Below are positions 45,075 through 55,077 of a stretch of DNA of 64,000 nt, piece after piece. A program made the translations under genes and the position numbers. Below the pieces are notes generated by a model. It was not told the origin of the DNA. It did not search any database and saw nothing but the letters and a program-made list of their open reading frames with translations. Position 1 is the first letter of the stretch. Every line of letters starts with the position of its first letter. The stretch is from JAXMBN01 sp046349875. Its GTDB lineage: Bacteria > Planctomycetota > Planctomycetia > Pirellulales > Pirellulaceae. The stretch is taken from positions 85,445 through 149,444 of the forward strand of contig JAXMBN010000011.1 in NCBI GenBank assembly GCA_046349875.1, given 5' to 3'.

Positions 45075-46187
45075 ATGAAATCTGGGTTGAATCGTTTGAG
45101 CGAAATCGGGGCGCAGGGAGTGAAAGTTCTGGCGATCCTTGTTGGAGTTGTAGGTGTTTCACTGCTGCTGGTTTATCTGGCTGGAACATTTCACGCAAAA
45201 GTGCCGACTAGCGTGGAAAAGAAATCGCGGTCGATTCCCTCGGGTGAAACCAAAGCACAAGTTCAGCGCCTTCGTCAGCCTCGCTATGAGACGGCCGTGG
45301 GTTCGATCCAGCCGATCCATGAATCGACCATCTCCTCCAAAATTTTGGCCAAGGTCCAGGAGATCAACATTCAAGCCGGACAACGCGTGGAAGCCGGCCA
45401 AGTTCTGATACGACTCAATGCCGAGGATCTTCAGGCTAGACAAAAGCAAGCGGAAGCCGAATTGGAATCGGTCCGTGCGACCTTGCAGCTGGCTGAACGC
45501 GAATTGAGTCGCGCCAAACAACTCCTACCGACACGATCCATTTCTCAATCGGAGTTTGAATCGGCTCAAACGAATCAGCTTACAGCCAAAGCTCAGTTGG
45601 ATCGGGTAAGCCGAAGCCTTGAAGAAGCCAAAGTCTTTGTAGGATACGCAACGATATCAGCGCCGTTTTCCGGAATCGTCGTCGATCGTTTTGTAGAACA
45701 AGGGGATACGGTCGGACCTGGGCAGAAGTTGATTTCAATCTACGATCCGCAACAAATGCAATTGGTTGCCAATGTTCGCGAGTCTCTCGCTTCACGACTT
45801 CAAGTTGGGCAGAACCTGCCTGCCAGCATTGAGTCGCTCAATCTTCATTGCGAAGCCATGGTACGCGAAGTCGTTCCTCAATCGGATAGGGCCTCGCGCA
45901 CCTTTTTGGTCAAGGTTTCAGGACCCTGCCCACAAGGAGTTTACAGTGGGATGTTTGGAAGACTTCACATACCGCTCGAAGACGAAGAATGGATCGTCGT
46001 TCCCACGGAAGCAATTCGTCGCGTAGGACAAATCACATTCGTTCATGTTGTCCATGGAGAAGAGTGGGAACGCCGCGCGGTACAACTCGGACGATCGATG
46101 GAGGGACGTACTGAAGTGCTCTCGGGGCTTTCGGCCGGTGAGGAAGTTTTGATTCCGAGTCGGGCGACACAAGGAGGTGACCGATGA
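45075..46187 (+). CDS. HlyD/RND periplasmic adaptor subunit
   Basis: This 370-residue membrane-fusion protein has one N-terminal helix (VKVLAILVGVVGVSLLLVYLAG), a biotinyl-lipoyl half (VGSIQPIHESTISSKILAKVQEI, GQRVEAGQVLIRL), a coiled-coil hairpin (QARQKQAEAELESVRATLQLAERELSRAK), the second half (VFVGYATISAPFSGIVVDRF) and a beta-barrel and membrane-proximal domain. It links the inner-membrane pump to an outer-membrane duct. The start is uncertain (45030 and 45069 also open). The stop overlaps the pump gene ATG as ATGA. No TolC-type gene is in the window. Confidence 0.88.
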   Translation: MKSGLNRLSEIGAQGVKVLAILVGVVGVSLLLVYLAGTFHAKVPTSVEKKSRSIPSGETKAQVQRLRQPRYETAVGSIQPIHESTISSKILAKVQEINIQAGQRVEAGQVLIRLNAEDLQARQKQAEAELESVRATLQLAERELSRAKQLLPTRSISQSEFESAQTNQLTAKAQLDRVSRSLEEAKVFVGYATISAPFSGIVVDRFVEQGDTVGPGQKLISIYDPQQMQLVANVRESLASRLQVGQNLPASIESLNLHCEAMVREVVPQSDRASRTFLVKVSGPCPQGVYSGMFGRLHIPLEDEEWIVVPTEAIRRVGQITFVHVVHGEEWERRAVQLGRSMEGRTEVLSGLSAGEEVLIPSRATQGGDR

Positions 46188-49100
46188 ACCATCCAAGCAA
46201 TAAAGAAGCGGTGCCGACCGATGCAATCTCTCGGTTAGTGCATGCGTTTCTCCATTCGAACCTATCGATCATTCTCATTCTTTTTTCGTTGTTGATTGGT
46301 CTCGCGGCCTTGTTCGTAACGCCACGCGAAGAAGACCCACAGATCGTGGTACCGCTAGCGGATATCCATGTAGAATTCCCGGGCCATTCCGCTTCCGAAG
46401 TGGAACAGTTAGTCGCTACGCCACTGGAACGCATGCTCTATCAGATCGATGGCGTCGAATACGTCTATAGCATGTCCCGCGATGATCAAGCGATCATCAC
46501 CGTTCGATTTTATGTTGGCCAAGATCGCGAGCGAAGCCTTGTCAAGCTCTTCAAGAAGCTGCAAGAGAATGCGGATGCGGTTACTCCTGGTGTTCGAAGC
46601 TGGGTGATGAAACCAATCGAGATCGATGACGTTCCCATCGTTTCGTTCGCGGTTAATAAGCGCAGAGGGAGATAGCCACGCTTTACGACGCGTCTCCGAA
46701 GAACTCGTCGAACGACTCTCGACGATACCGCAAGTGAGTCGTGCTTATGTCGTTGGAGGTGAACCAAGAACCATGTCGGTTTGGCTCGACATCGAACGAA
46801 TGCAGGCCTATCAAACCTCGATCGATGAAGTCTTGTCGGCACTGGCAAAAGCCAACCAATCCAGCCCGACATCCATTGCTGTCCGAGACAACAGTCAATT
46901 CCAAATTAGCATTCGACCTAAACTGTACCAAACTTCGGATTTGGAAAACACGGTGATTGGGATGGTCGAGGGACGCCCTTATTTCCTTAAGGACGTAGCA
47001 ACGATTACCGATGTCTAGAGGAAGTGACCACGTATGTACGCCATGGCTGGGGTCCATCTTCCGATTTTGTGGTTCACGAACATGGCACTTGGGCATGTTC
47101 AGAGCGAACCTCATGCATCGACTTCGTCACACGCTGATCCTAGCTCATCATCGTCGCAGCCCGCGGTAACGATTGCCATTTCCAAACAAAAAGGGGCCAA
47201 TGCGGTCCGCGTTGCAGAAAATGTGATTCGTGAGGCAGAGCGATTGCAAGGCGAAGTTCTTCCAGACAACATGCAACCTGTTGTGACTCGTAACAGTGGT
47301 TCTCATTGCTAACGAAAAAGTCAATGAACTGGTGGAGCGCTTGGTGTCGCCATCATCATCGTGATTCTCCTATTGACGATTGGACTCGGATGGCGTGAGG
47401 CCTTGATTGTATCGGTCGCGGTTCCGGTGGTATTCGGATTGACCTTGGCCATCAATTGGATGTTTGGCTACTCAATCAATCGCGTGACGCTTTTCGCTCT
47501 TATTCTTGCCCTGGGTCTTCTCGTCGATGATCCCATCGTGGATGTCGAGAATATCGCTCGCCACTTTGAAGAAAAGAAGAAGGCTACGCGTAAGATCGTG
47601 CTGGCAGCAGTGGCCGAGATTCGGCCTCCTTTGATCAGCGCAACCTTGGCGGTCATCGTCAGTTTTTTGCCGATGTTCTTCATCACAGGGATGATGGGCC
47701 CCTACATGTCGCCGATGGCGCTCAATGTCCCTGTCGCTATGCTGATGTCGATGATAGTCGCTTTTACCATCACGCCTTGGTTGAGCTATCAAGTACTCAA
47801 ACGCAATTTCCCCAACGATGAAACCGGGGTACACGATGACGAAGCAGACGAATCCGCTTCAGGTCATGGGCATGCCAACTATGATCCGCAAACCGTGCAA
47901 AAGACATGGCTCTATCGCCTCTTCCGTCCCATGATGACGGTCTTGCTCAAGTCTCCACAACGAGGATTGTTGTTCCTGGCTGGCATGGCGCTGTTAACGG
48001 GTTTAGCGGCGGGACTCGGTGCTATGCGCATGGTCCCGCTCAAGATGCTCTCTTTGATAACACAAGAACGAACTTTTGATTTTGCTGGATATGCCTGAAC
48101 GCGATTCGCTTGAACGAACCGGATATGGCGATACGACGATTGGAAGAAGCGCTGCTTCTACAACCAGAAGTGGTCAACTTCACCTCCACCGTTGGAACGG
48201 CGGGGCCAATCGATTTCAGCCGGAATGGTTCGACACTACTATCGAGCGCGCGACGCACCAATGGGAGATTCTGCTCTGTTCGTTCCCAAAAAGAACCGAA
48301 AGCAACATAGTCACGCTATCGCACTGAGGGGATTCGAGACCAACTTGGAGGTCGCCAAACAAGTGGGCGGTACGCTCCATATTGTCGAACTACCACCGGG
48401 TCCTCCAGTGCTTGCTTCGTTAGTAGCCGAGGTCACGGGTAAGCTTGAAGACCCCATTAGATCATCTTCTTGCTTCTGCAGAAATGGTTGGAAAACGGAT
48501 GGCGAAAGAGCCAGATGGCTTGTGCGCCGCCGATGCCTGCCCTCGCGAAAACCCTCCTTCCGACACGTTTTCGTTCCCGATCAGAGAAGGCTGCTCTGGC
48601 TGGCATCACCATCGATCAAACCGATTCCGCATCCACGCCCCGCACGGAGATCGCCCTCCCAGCGCCGAGTCGAAGGCGAGCGTCATCCGGGGCTCTCCCG
48701 GTCACGCTTCGTCTTCCTCGTTCACAACGCTCCGATTGATCGACCTAGCTCGGCCGAGCGTCGGCAAGAATCGAGCGGCAATCAGGTCCCCATCTCGGAA
48801 CTTCCGGAGAATGGAAAATGGTGGAAGGGAGTCAAAACCATCATCATGGGCAAAATCTTCACCAAACTGCCAAGAAGGCTTTGTCGAAGGCCAGGTCGTG
48901 CACCAGCCGAATGCGTGATCGATATCCTTATGGATCAGAAGAACAAGGGATCGCCCGGTCGAAGACAAAGCGGCCACACCCATCGCCACGCGAACGTTTC
49001 TTCACAACGGAAGCCAGACCGATGGAGCGTTCCCGAAGGTACCGGAGGTAACACTTAAAAGGCGAGAGAATGAAGATCACCCAGATGTTTCGTGATTTGG

Positions 49101-49621
49101 GGCTGGCCTTCGGTGCCGCCATGCTAATGATCTATATCATTCTCGTAGCCCAAACTGGATCGTTTCTTGTACCTGTCATCGTGATGTTGGCCATTCCGTT
49201 AACGGCCTTGGGGTTATGCCTGGTTTCTACTTGAATCTGCTTTGGAGCCAAGAAGTCGGCGGTTATGCCGATCCAGCTTCCATTCTCCACCGCGACGGCG
49301 ATGATTGGGATGATCGCTCTTTCGGGAATCGTCACCAGAGACTCGATCATCCTCGTCGATTTTATGCAACAAGCGGTACAGATGGGACGTCCACTATTCG
49401 ATGCCATCTTGGAAAGCCGAGTCGTTCGATTGCGACCGATTCTGCTTACGGGCAGGGGCTGCGATGCTTTCGGCCCTCCCCATCACGCTCGACCCCATCT
49501 TTTTCAGGATTGGGGTGGTCCTTGATTTTTCGGATTGATCGTCCCACTCGTCTTCACACTGTTCGTCATTCCTGTCACCTACCGGTTGCTTTATCGCCAT
49601 ACACAGGCCCGAGCCCAGTAG
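46184..49621 (+). pseudogene. RND efflux pump permease broken by multiple indels
   Basis: The AcrB-type permease starts intact (ATG overlapping the adaptor stop; helix SIILILFSLLIGLAALFVTP, then VEFPGHSASEVEQLVATPLE). The frame changes at about 46,670, again near 47,000-47,030, near 47,310-47,360, and near 48,090. After that no frame holds long. Surviving blocks in various frames include TLFALILALGLLVDDPIVDVENIARH (helix 4 with the proton-relay aspartates), FLPMFFITGMMGPYMSPM, MIGMIALSGIVTRDSIILVDF and the terminal FTLFVIPVTYRLLYRH region at 49,556-49,600. Nearly the whole protein can be followed across three frames, so it is one gene of normal length (about 1,140 codons) with many indels. 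The same damage runs into dinB. It would be non-functional as read. Confidence 0.85.
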
Positions 49622-49732
49622 AGGCGTGAATTCAACAAGAAACGTGCGACTCAAGAGATACGATCGCGTTACAATCTCACCATCCAGTTGCAGCAGCATC
49701 AATCAAGGTTTTGAGCGAGAAAGCGCGCTGCG

Positions 49733-50945
49733 ATGATCATCGATTTGGATATGGATGCTTTTTATGCATCCATCGAAGTTCGCGACAATCCTTCGCTCGC
49801 AGCTCTTCCAGTGGTTGTGGGAGGTTCAGCTGAAGGAAGAGGCGTTGTTCTCACCTGGCTAACCATGTGGCTCGACACCCGGGGCATCCGCTAAGCGCTA
49901 TGCCGGCATCTCAAGGAAGGATTGTGCCCACAGGCTGTCTTCATCAAGCCGCGTACGCAGCATTACGTGGCCGTCTCAAAACAAATCCGCGATATCTTTT
50001 CACCGATTCACCGATCGCGTTGAACTCTATCGTTGGATGAAGCATTCATCGATACCCATGGATGCGAAGCACTCTTCGGAACGGCAGAAACCATCGCACA
50101 GAAAATCAAGCAGGCCATACGCGAAGAGATAGGCCTCACTGCATCGGCCGGAATCGCCCCCAATGCGCTTCTGGCAAAGGTAGCATGATCTCCAAAAGCC
50201 TGATGGCTTTGTGGTTGTGAAGGCCGAGAACATTCAATCGTTCTTGGATCCCTTGCCCATTACAAGAATATGGGGCATCGGACCTCAAACGAAAAAGAAA
50301 CTAGACCGTTTTCAGATCGCGACCATCGGCCAATTTCCTTTCGAGCCATCACCAAAGATTTGCTATTCGAACTCTTCGGGGATCATGGGGATCATTTTTG
50401 AATCTGGCCCATGGTATCGACGCCGCACGGTAACGCCCGATCGCGAAGCCAAATCGATTTCTTCGCGAACGACATTCCCCGTCGATCTTCATGATTACGA
50501 ACTATTGAAAGGCTATCTCCTCGAACTCACCGATCAGGTTGCAATGCGATTGCGAAGAGCCAACCTCGTTGGAAAATCGCTTCATCTCAAACTGCGTTTT
50601 TCGAACTTCGAAACGATCACGAGGAGTCGCACGTTAACGACCCCAACCCATAGCTCGGAACCGCTGGCTCAATCCATTGTCGCGTTACTGGATGCAGAGC
50701 GAAGCAAATTGCATCGAGGCATTCGATTGATTGGAATGGGGGTCTCACAATTGAAAGCCGATCACCCCATTCAGCTTACCCTGTTCGACCAACCTCAACG
50801 CGAGCGCGACCAACGCATGGATCAAACGGCCGATGCCATCCGCCTCAAGTTTGGCAAGAGTTCGCTGGCCCGTGGAACGACCTTTGAACGCCCCAAGAAA
50901 AAGGAGAATTCCTCGTCTCCGCCTTCACCGCCGCCGAACTCTTAG
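49733..50945 (+). pseudogene. dinB: DNA polymerase IV (Y-family) gene with several frameshifts
   Basis: The start is intact: MIIDLDMDAFYASIEVRDNPSLAALPVVVGG, the first metal-binding acids of Y-family polymerases. Frame breaks lie near 49,850-49,900 and in the palm region: SLDEAFID, the second catalytic motif, is in frame only locally at about 50,028-50,052. Another break lies just before 50,200. From 50,211 the thumb/little finger reads well (ENIQSFLDPLPITRIWGIGPQTKKKLDRF; FPVDLHDYELLKGYLLELTDQVAMRLRRANLVGKSLHLKLR), though 50,340-50,430 seems to hold two compensating indels. It ends convergent with and overlapping the yraN gene by 4 bp. As sequenced it cannot make a full polymerase. Confidence 0.85.
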
Positions 50946-51394
50946 CAGAACATCTGATAATCCCCAACGGCTTCAAATGCGTTTTCAAAGTGCCTTAATT
51001 GGAATGGCTCCAGCGTGATTTCGATCACATCCATTCGAGCGCGATGGTTGAGTAACCGATGCTTCTTGAGATAGACGAGCGCAGCCTTGGTGAGACGCTG
51101 TTGCTTATCGTGATCGACCGCATCGGAAGGCCCACCCTCCCCTGCCCTGCTCCAGGTCTTCACCTCAACAAAGACAATGGTCTTCTTTCCATAGGCGATG
51201 AGATCGATCTCACTCAAAGCGGTTCGATAACCTCGCGCAAGAATTCGATAGCCTGCCTTTTCTAGGTGTTGGGCAGCAGCGTTTTCTCCGCGTTGCCCAA
51301 TGGTCTGGTTTGCAATCGGTCTACGAAAAAAGCCACCGAGCTTTCGCAGGTGGCTTTGTATGCTTTGAATCCAAGGCTGTATTGGACGAGCCAT
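50942..51394 (-). CDS. yraN: UPF0102 (YraN) nuclease-fold protein
   Basis: This 150-residue protein of the YraN family shares the restriction-endonuclease fold. Core: RGENAAAQHLEKAGYRILARGYRT, SEIDLIAYGKKTIVFVEVKTWS and DHDKQQRLTKAALVYLKKH, giving the E-x-D-x-(E)VK pattern of a PD-(D/E)XK site. The biochemical role of YraN is not settled. It lies 5 bp after rplS, the usual neighbourhood. Confidence 0.88.
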   Translation of the reverse strand: MARPIQPWIQSIQSHLRKLGGFFRRPIANQTIGQRGENAAAQHLEKAGYRILARGYRTALSEIDLIAYGKKTIVFVEVKTWSRAGEGGPSDAVDHDKQQRLTKAALVYLKKHRLLNHRARMDVIEITLEPFQLRHFENAFEAVGDYQMFC

Positions 51395-51399
51395 GATGG

Positions 51400-51750
51400 T
51401 TAGACGCGGCGTTCTCGCAATCGTACCGACTTACCACTGCGTTCACGCAAGAAGTAAAGCTTCGCACGACGAACCACGCTCTTTCGCTTCACTTCGATCT
51501 TGTCGATCTTTGGTGAGTGAAGCGGAAACTTGCGTTCGACACCTTCGCCAGCCACAATTCGACGAACGACAAACATTTCGCGGGTACCGCTTCCGCTTCG
51601 AGCGATAACGGTGCCACTGAAAACCTGAATGCGTTCCTTGTTGCCTTCCAAAATCTTCGTATGCACGTCAACCAAATCACCCACTTCGAAAGCATCAACG
51701 TTGGCTTTCATGGAGGACTTTTCGACGAGGTTTAGAATTTGCTGACTCAT
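51400..51750 (-). CDS. rplS: 50S ribosomal protein L19
   Basis: This 116-residue protein has the L19 core FEVGDLVDVHTKILEGNKERIQVFSGTVIARSGSG and GVERKFPLHSPKIDKIEVKRKSVVRRAKLYFLRERSGK. It sits at the 30S/50S interface. It lies 88 bp downstream of trmD in the conserved rpsP-trmD-rplS order. Confidence 0.97.
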   Translation of the reverse strand: MSQQILNLVEKSSMKANVDAFEVGDLVDVHTKILEGNKERIQVFSGTVIARSGSGTREMFVVRRIVAGEGVERKFPLHSPKIDKIEVKRKSVVRRAKLYFLRERSGKSVRLRERRV

Positions 51751-51838
51751 GACAAAACCGCAAATGGAAAAAAGTTGCTATAGGTTCTAGGGGAACCCAA
51801 GATCATGACCGATTCTGGCCACTTTGAAAAGGGCAAAA

Positions 51839-52522
51839 TCAAAGTAAATCGGAACGACGCTCCCGGGTCCGCTGCTGGCTTTGTTCCGAACGCCACTGAG
51901 CTATTTTTTGATGGTCGCCGCTGAGCAAAACCTCGGGAACTTGGAGGCCGCGAAATTCACGAGGACGGGTGTATTGCGGAAATTCCAGGATTCGATTTCC
52001 CCTTGAAAATGAATCTTCCCAACTACTCTGCTCATCACCAAGCACCCCTGGAATCATGCGGATACAGGAGTCGACCACCACCATCGCCGCAACCTCCCCG
52101 CCATTGAGCACATAATCGCCAATGCTAAGTTCCATGGGTTGGAGGAGATCAAAGACTCGTTGGTCAAACCCTTCATACCGCCCGCATAAAAGGATGAGTC
52201 GAGTCTCCACGCCAAGATCTTCCACTAGCGGTTGTGTCAGGCGGGTCCCTTGGGGCGTTAATAAGACGACCTTCCCAGGCACCCTATCCATCGCCTGAAC
52301 CGCTTCGATGCATGCGATGACAGGCTCGACTTGAATGAGCATCCCGGGCCCACCACCATATGGTCGATCATCGACCTTATGATGTTTGAGGTCGGTGGAC
52401 CATTCGCGCAGATTGTGCACGTGGATACTCACCAACCCATTCTCGATGGCCTTATGAAGTAGGCTTTGCGTCAAATACCCTGAAAAGATCTCGGGAAATA
52501 GGGTGACGACATCGATGCGCAT
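51839..52522 (-). CDS. trmD: tRNA (guanine-N1-)-methyltransferase
   Basis: TrmD methylates G37 of tRNAs next to the anticodon using SAM, preventing +1 frameshifts. The SPOUT fold shows MRIDVVTLFPEIFSGYLTQ, DDRPYGGGPGMLIQ (51-64), LLCGRYEGFDQRV (111-123) and SIGDYVLNGGEVAAMV (133-148), the knot and SAM site. The 227-residue length is normal. I start at 52522; an ATG 12 bases upstream is also possible. A terminator-like hairpin lies just before it. Confidence 0.96.
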   Translation of the reverse strand: MRIDVVTLFPEIFSGYLTQSLLHKAIENGLVSIHVHNLREWSTDLKHHKVDDRPYGGGPGMLIQVEPVIACIEAVQAMDRVPGKVVLLTPQGTRLTQPLVEDLGVETRLILLCGRYEGFDQRVFDLLQPMELSIGDYVLNGGEVAAMVVVDSCIRMIPGVLGDEQSSWEDSFSRGNRILEFPQYTRPREFRGLQVPEVLLSGDHQKIAQWRSEQSQQRTRERRSDLL

Positions 52523-52540
52523 GGGGTCAACCATAAAAAC

Positions 52541-52567
52541 CAAGCACGACCTCGAAAGGCCGTGCTT
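52541..52567 (-). promoter_or_regulatory. Intercistronic hairpin before trmD
   Basis: On the minus strand AAGCACGGCC and a partly matching GGTCGTGCTT enclose TTTCGA, followed by GGTTTTT ending 7 bases before the ATG at 52534. It looks like a terminator or attenuator between rpsP and trmD, which could lower trmD output relative to the ribosomal proteins. Confidence 0.55.
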
Positions 52568-52655
52568 TACAGGGGACGGAAATTCCAGTCCGTTGCCAAT
52601 GCCAATGTTTCCGAGAACCGTTCGCAAACATGCGAACAAGTCGACCTCGACGAAA

Positions 52656-52967
52656 CTAGCCTTGCTTTGGAAGGCGACCCAGCTTTTCCAACGCAGCTTT
52701 TTGTTGGCCCAGGTGGGTTCCGTTGGAGCCATACTTCTTGATCAAGACTGCGGCGCGCTCGCTTGGTTGAGCGCCAACGCTAAGCCAATAATCGATACGA
52801 TCGGCCTTGAGGATGGCGCGAGCGTCCGTTTCCTTGACCATGGGATCGTAATGTCCGAGCTCTTCCAAGACGGGACCATCACGTCGAGTACGAATATCCA
52901 AAGCGCAAAGACGATAAAACGGACGACCTTTCCGCCCAAGACGCTTCATACGAATGCGAACAGCCAC
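52656..52967 (-). CDS. rpsP: 30S ribosomal protein S16
   Basis: This 103-residue protein starts MAVRIRMKRLGRKGRPFYR, then VLEELGHYDP and DRIDYWLSVGAQPSERAAVLIKK: canonical S16, involved in 30S assembly. Placed between ffh and trmD as in many bacteria. Confidence 0.97.
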   Translation of the reverse strand: MAVRIRMKRLGRKGRPFYRLCALDIRTRRDGPVLEELGHYDPMVKETDARAILKADRIDYWLSVGAQPSERAAVLIKKYGSNGTHLGQQKAALEKLGRLPKQG

Positions 52968-53065
52968 GAGTCAAACTCTCCAATTAACAAACCAAAACGA
53001 GTGAATGCGATAACTTCTTTGGATTCAACCCCATAAGGTACACAAGGATTAGTAATCCGCTATGC

Positions 53066-54547
53066 CTATTTTCCTTTTCGTTTCATTTGGCGTAGCTTGC
53101 GATCCCTTTCCTTCTGCAAGCGATCCCTCTCTTTAGGGGAAAGCCGCTTTCCGGTGCTCTGTTTGATCTTTACATTCCCCAGACCACCCATGGGATCCTG
53201 GCCGAGAGCTCCTTGCAATTGCTGGAGCGCTTTAAGCTTATCGCCAATTTTACCACCGGCCATCATCTGCATGATGGGAGCCATGGCATTGAATTGCTTG
53301 ATCAAATCATTGACCTGACTGGCCGCGACGCCGCATCCATTTGCGATACGAAGACGGCGACTGTTGTCGATGATCTTTGGATTCTTCCGCTCGGCCGGTG
53401 TCATGGCATCGACAATACCGGTCAATCGACGCATCTCGCGATCGCTGTCAGTATTGGCCAAAACCTGATTGATGGCTCCCATACCAGGCATCAAACCAAG
53501 CATCGTTTGCATCAATCCCGGCTTGCGGAATTTGTGCATGAGGTCGCGGAAGTCTTCGAGCGAAAACTGGCCAGACGACATGCGAGCTTCGATCGCTTCC
53601 CGCTCGCGTTCATCGATCAGTCGGTGAGCTTCGCGGGCCACTTCCAATATGTCGCCCATCTGCAGGATTCTGCTGGCCATCCCTTCCGGTCGGAAAGGTT
53701 CCAACGCATCCATGTGTTCGCCGGTACCGATGAACTTGATCGGCACGTTTGTCACGGCCTTGACGCTCAAGAGCGCCCCACCCCGCGCGTCACCGTCGAG
53801 TTTGGTCAGAATGACGCCGTCGAGGTCCAAGGCCTTATTGAACGCTGAGGCGCTATTGACCGCGTCTTGTCCGGTCATGCCGTCCACAACCAAAAAGACC
53901 TGGTCAGGACCGATGGCGGAATCGATCTGGCGAAGTTGATTCATCAACTCCTCGTCGATTGCCAACCGACCGGCAGTATCGAGAATGACTACATTGGATC
54001 CGGCTTTTCTTGCCTGCGCGATCCCCTCGCGGCAAACGGCGACAGGATCCTGCGACCCCAACTGGCTGAAAACCGGAACATCCAACTGCTGGCCGAGCAC
54101 ATGCAATTGCTCGATAGCCGCAGGACGCTGAAGGTCAGCTGCCACCAAAAAAGGCTTGGCTTTTTGTTCTTTGAGCAACTTGGCCAGCTTGCCGCAGGTG
54201 GTGGTTTTTCCAGAACCCTGCAAGCCGCACATCATGATCACCGCTACATCTTTTTTGACGGCGATGGTGTTGTCGACCGGCCCTAAGGTATCCACCAACT
54301 CGTCATAGACGATCTTTACCAGCTCGTCTTGGGGGCGTAACGAGAGCAGAACCCGTCGCCCGACTGCTCGCTCGGTAACGCGGTCCATGAAGTTTCGGAC
54401 GACATCATAACTGACGTCGGCTTCGAGCAGTGAGGTTTCAACCAGCTGCAAGCCTTCGCGCATATTGGCTTCGGTCAGCTTGCCTTTGCCTTGGAGGCTC
54501 TTAAACGCTGATTGCAAACCTTCTTGGAGCGACTCAAACATAGCCAT
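53066..54547 (-). CDS. ffh: Signal recognition particle protein Ffh
   Basis: This SRP54 GTPase of 493 residues binds signal peptides of membrane proteins and 4.5S RNA. The N domain spans about 1-95; the G domain has P-loop GLQGSGKTT (108-116), ADLQRPAA, DTAGR (190-194) and TKLDGDARGG (248-257). The methionine-rich M domain follows about residue 325 (FRKPGLMQTMLGLMPGM, MAPIMQMMAGG), with the RNA-binding part NSRRLRIANGCGVAASQVN, and a basic tail. M3 is an alternative start. Confidence 0.97.
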   Translation of the reverse strand: MAMFESLQEGLQSAFKSLQGKGKLTEANMREGLQLVETSLLEADVSYDVVRNFMDRVTERAVGRRVLLSLRPQDELVKIVYDELVDTLGPVDNTIAVKKDVAVIMMCGLQGSGKTTTCGKLAKLLKEQKAKPFLVAADLQRPAAIEQLHVLGQQLDVPVFSQLGSQDPVAVCREGIAQARKAGSNVVILDTAGRLAIDEELMNQLRQIDSAIGPDQVFLVVDGMTGQDAVNSASAFNKALDLDGVILTKLDGDARGGALLSVKAVTNVPIKFIGTGEHMDALEPFRPEGMASRILQMGDILEVAREAHRLIDEREREAIEARMSSGQFSLEDFRDLMHKFRKPGLMQTMLGLMPGMGAINQVLANTDSDREMRRLTGIVDAMTPAERKNPKIIDNSRRLRIANGCGVAASQVNDLIKQFNAMAPIMQMMAGGKIGDKLKALQQLQGALGQDPMGGLGNVKIKQSTGKRLSPKERDRLQKERDRKLRQMKRKGK

Positions 54548-55077
54548 TCGGGTGGTTTTTAGGGTCGATTGATCAGGACCCCAAAGTGTAACGAATGGAA
54601 TTCAGTTTTGTAAATGGAAATCGGTGGAGATTTTGGGGCTTAAACCGGTTTGCGGGATTGTGGCGCCTTTGGGGGAACTTTCGCTGACTTTTCTGTCTCC
54701 AAAAAGCCGCTAGCCCTGTGAAGTGCAGTGAAAGCGAGGCCTGAATCCCCTAAAGAGAGCCATTCTCGATTTGCGGTTTTCAGCGGTTGGAAAGACGGTA
54801 TCGGTTGTCCGATTCCACTTGAAGCAAGTCGAATCGTGCCAGTGACTTCCGTTTTTTCACCAGCCGCTCGGGTCCTTGGTTTTACGTTGCAATCACAGGG
54901 TACCCAATTACAATCCAAAAGATGATGCCGCTCCATTTTGCCTAGATTACCCACGTCGCCTGGTCGTCGATTTTGGGTAGCCGTTAGGTGAATAAAGCAG
55001 AATCTGACTCGTCTAAGTTTCGATAGTTGGCCCGACGGGGCTGACGTAATCTCAATCGACCCTCGTGAGGTTGGTTC
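54548..55077. other. Divergent intergenic region, ffh / giant protein
   Basis: No gene is supported in this 530-bp gap, although a minus-strand frame (54640-55218) stays open; it overlaps the start of the next gene and has no family features. It must contain promoters in both directions. A GAGG lies 8 bases before the start at 55078. Confidence 0.5.
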
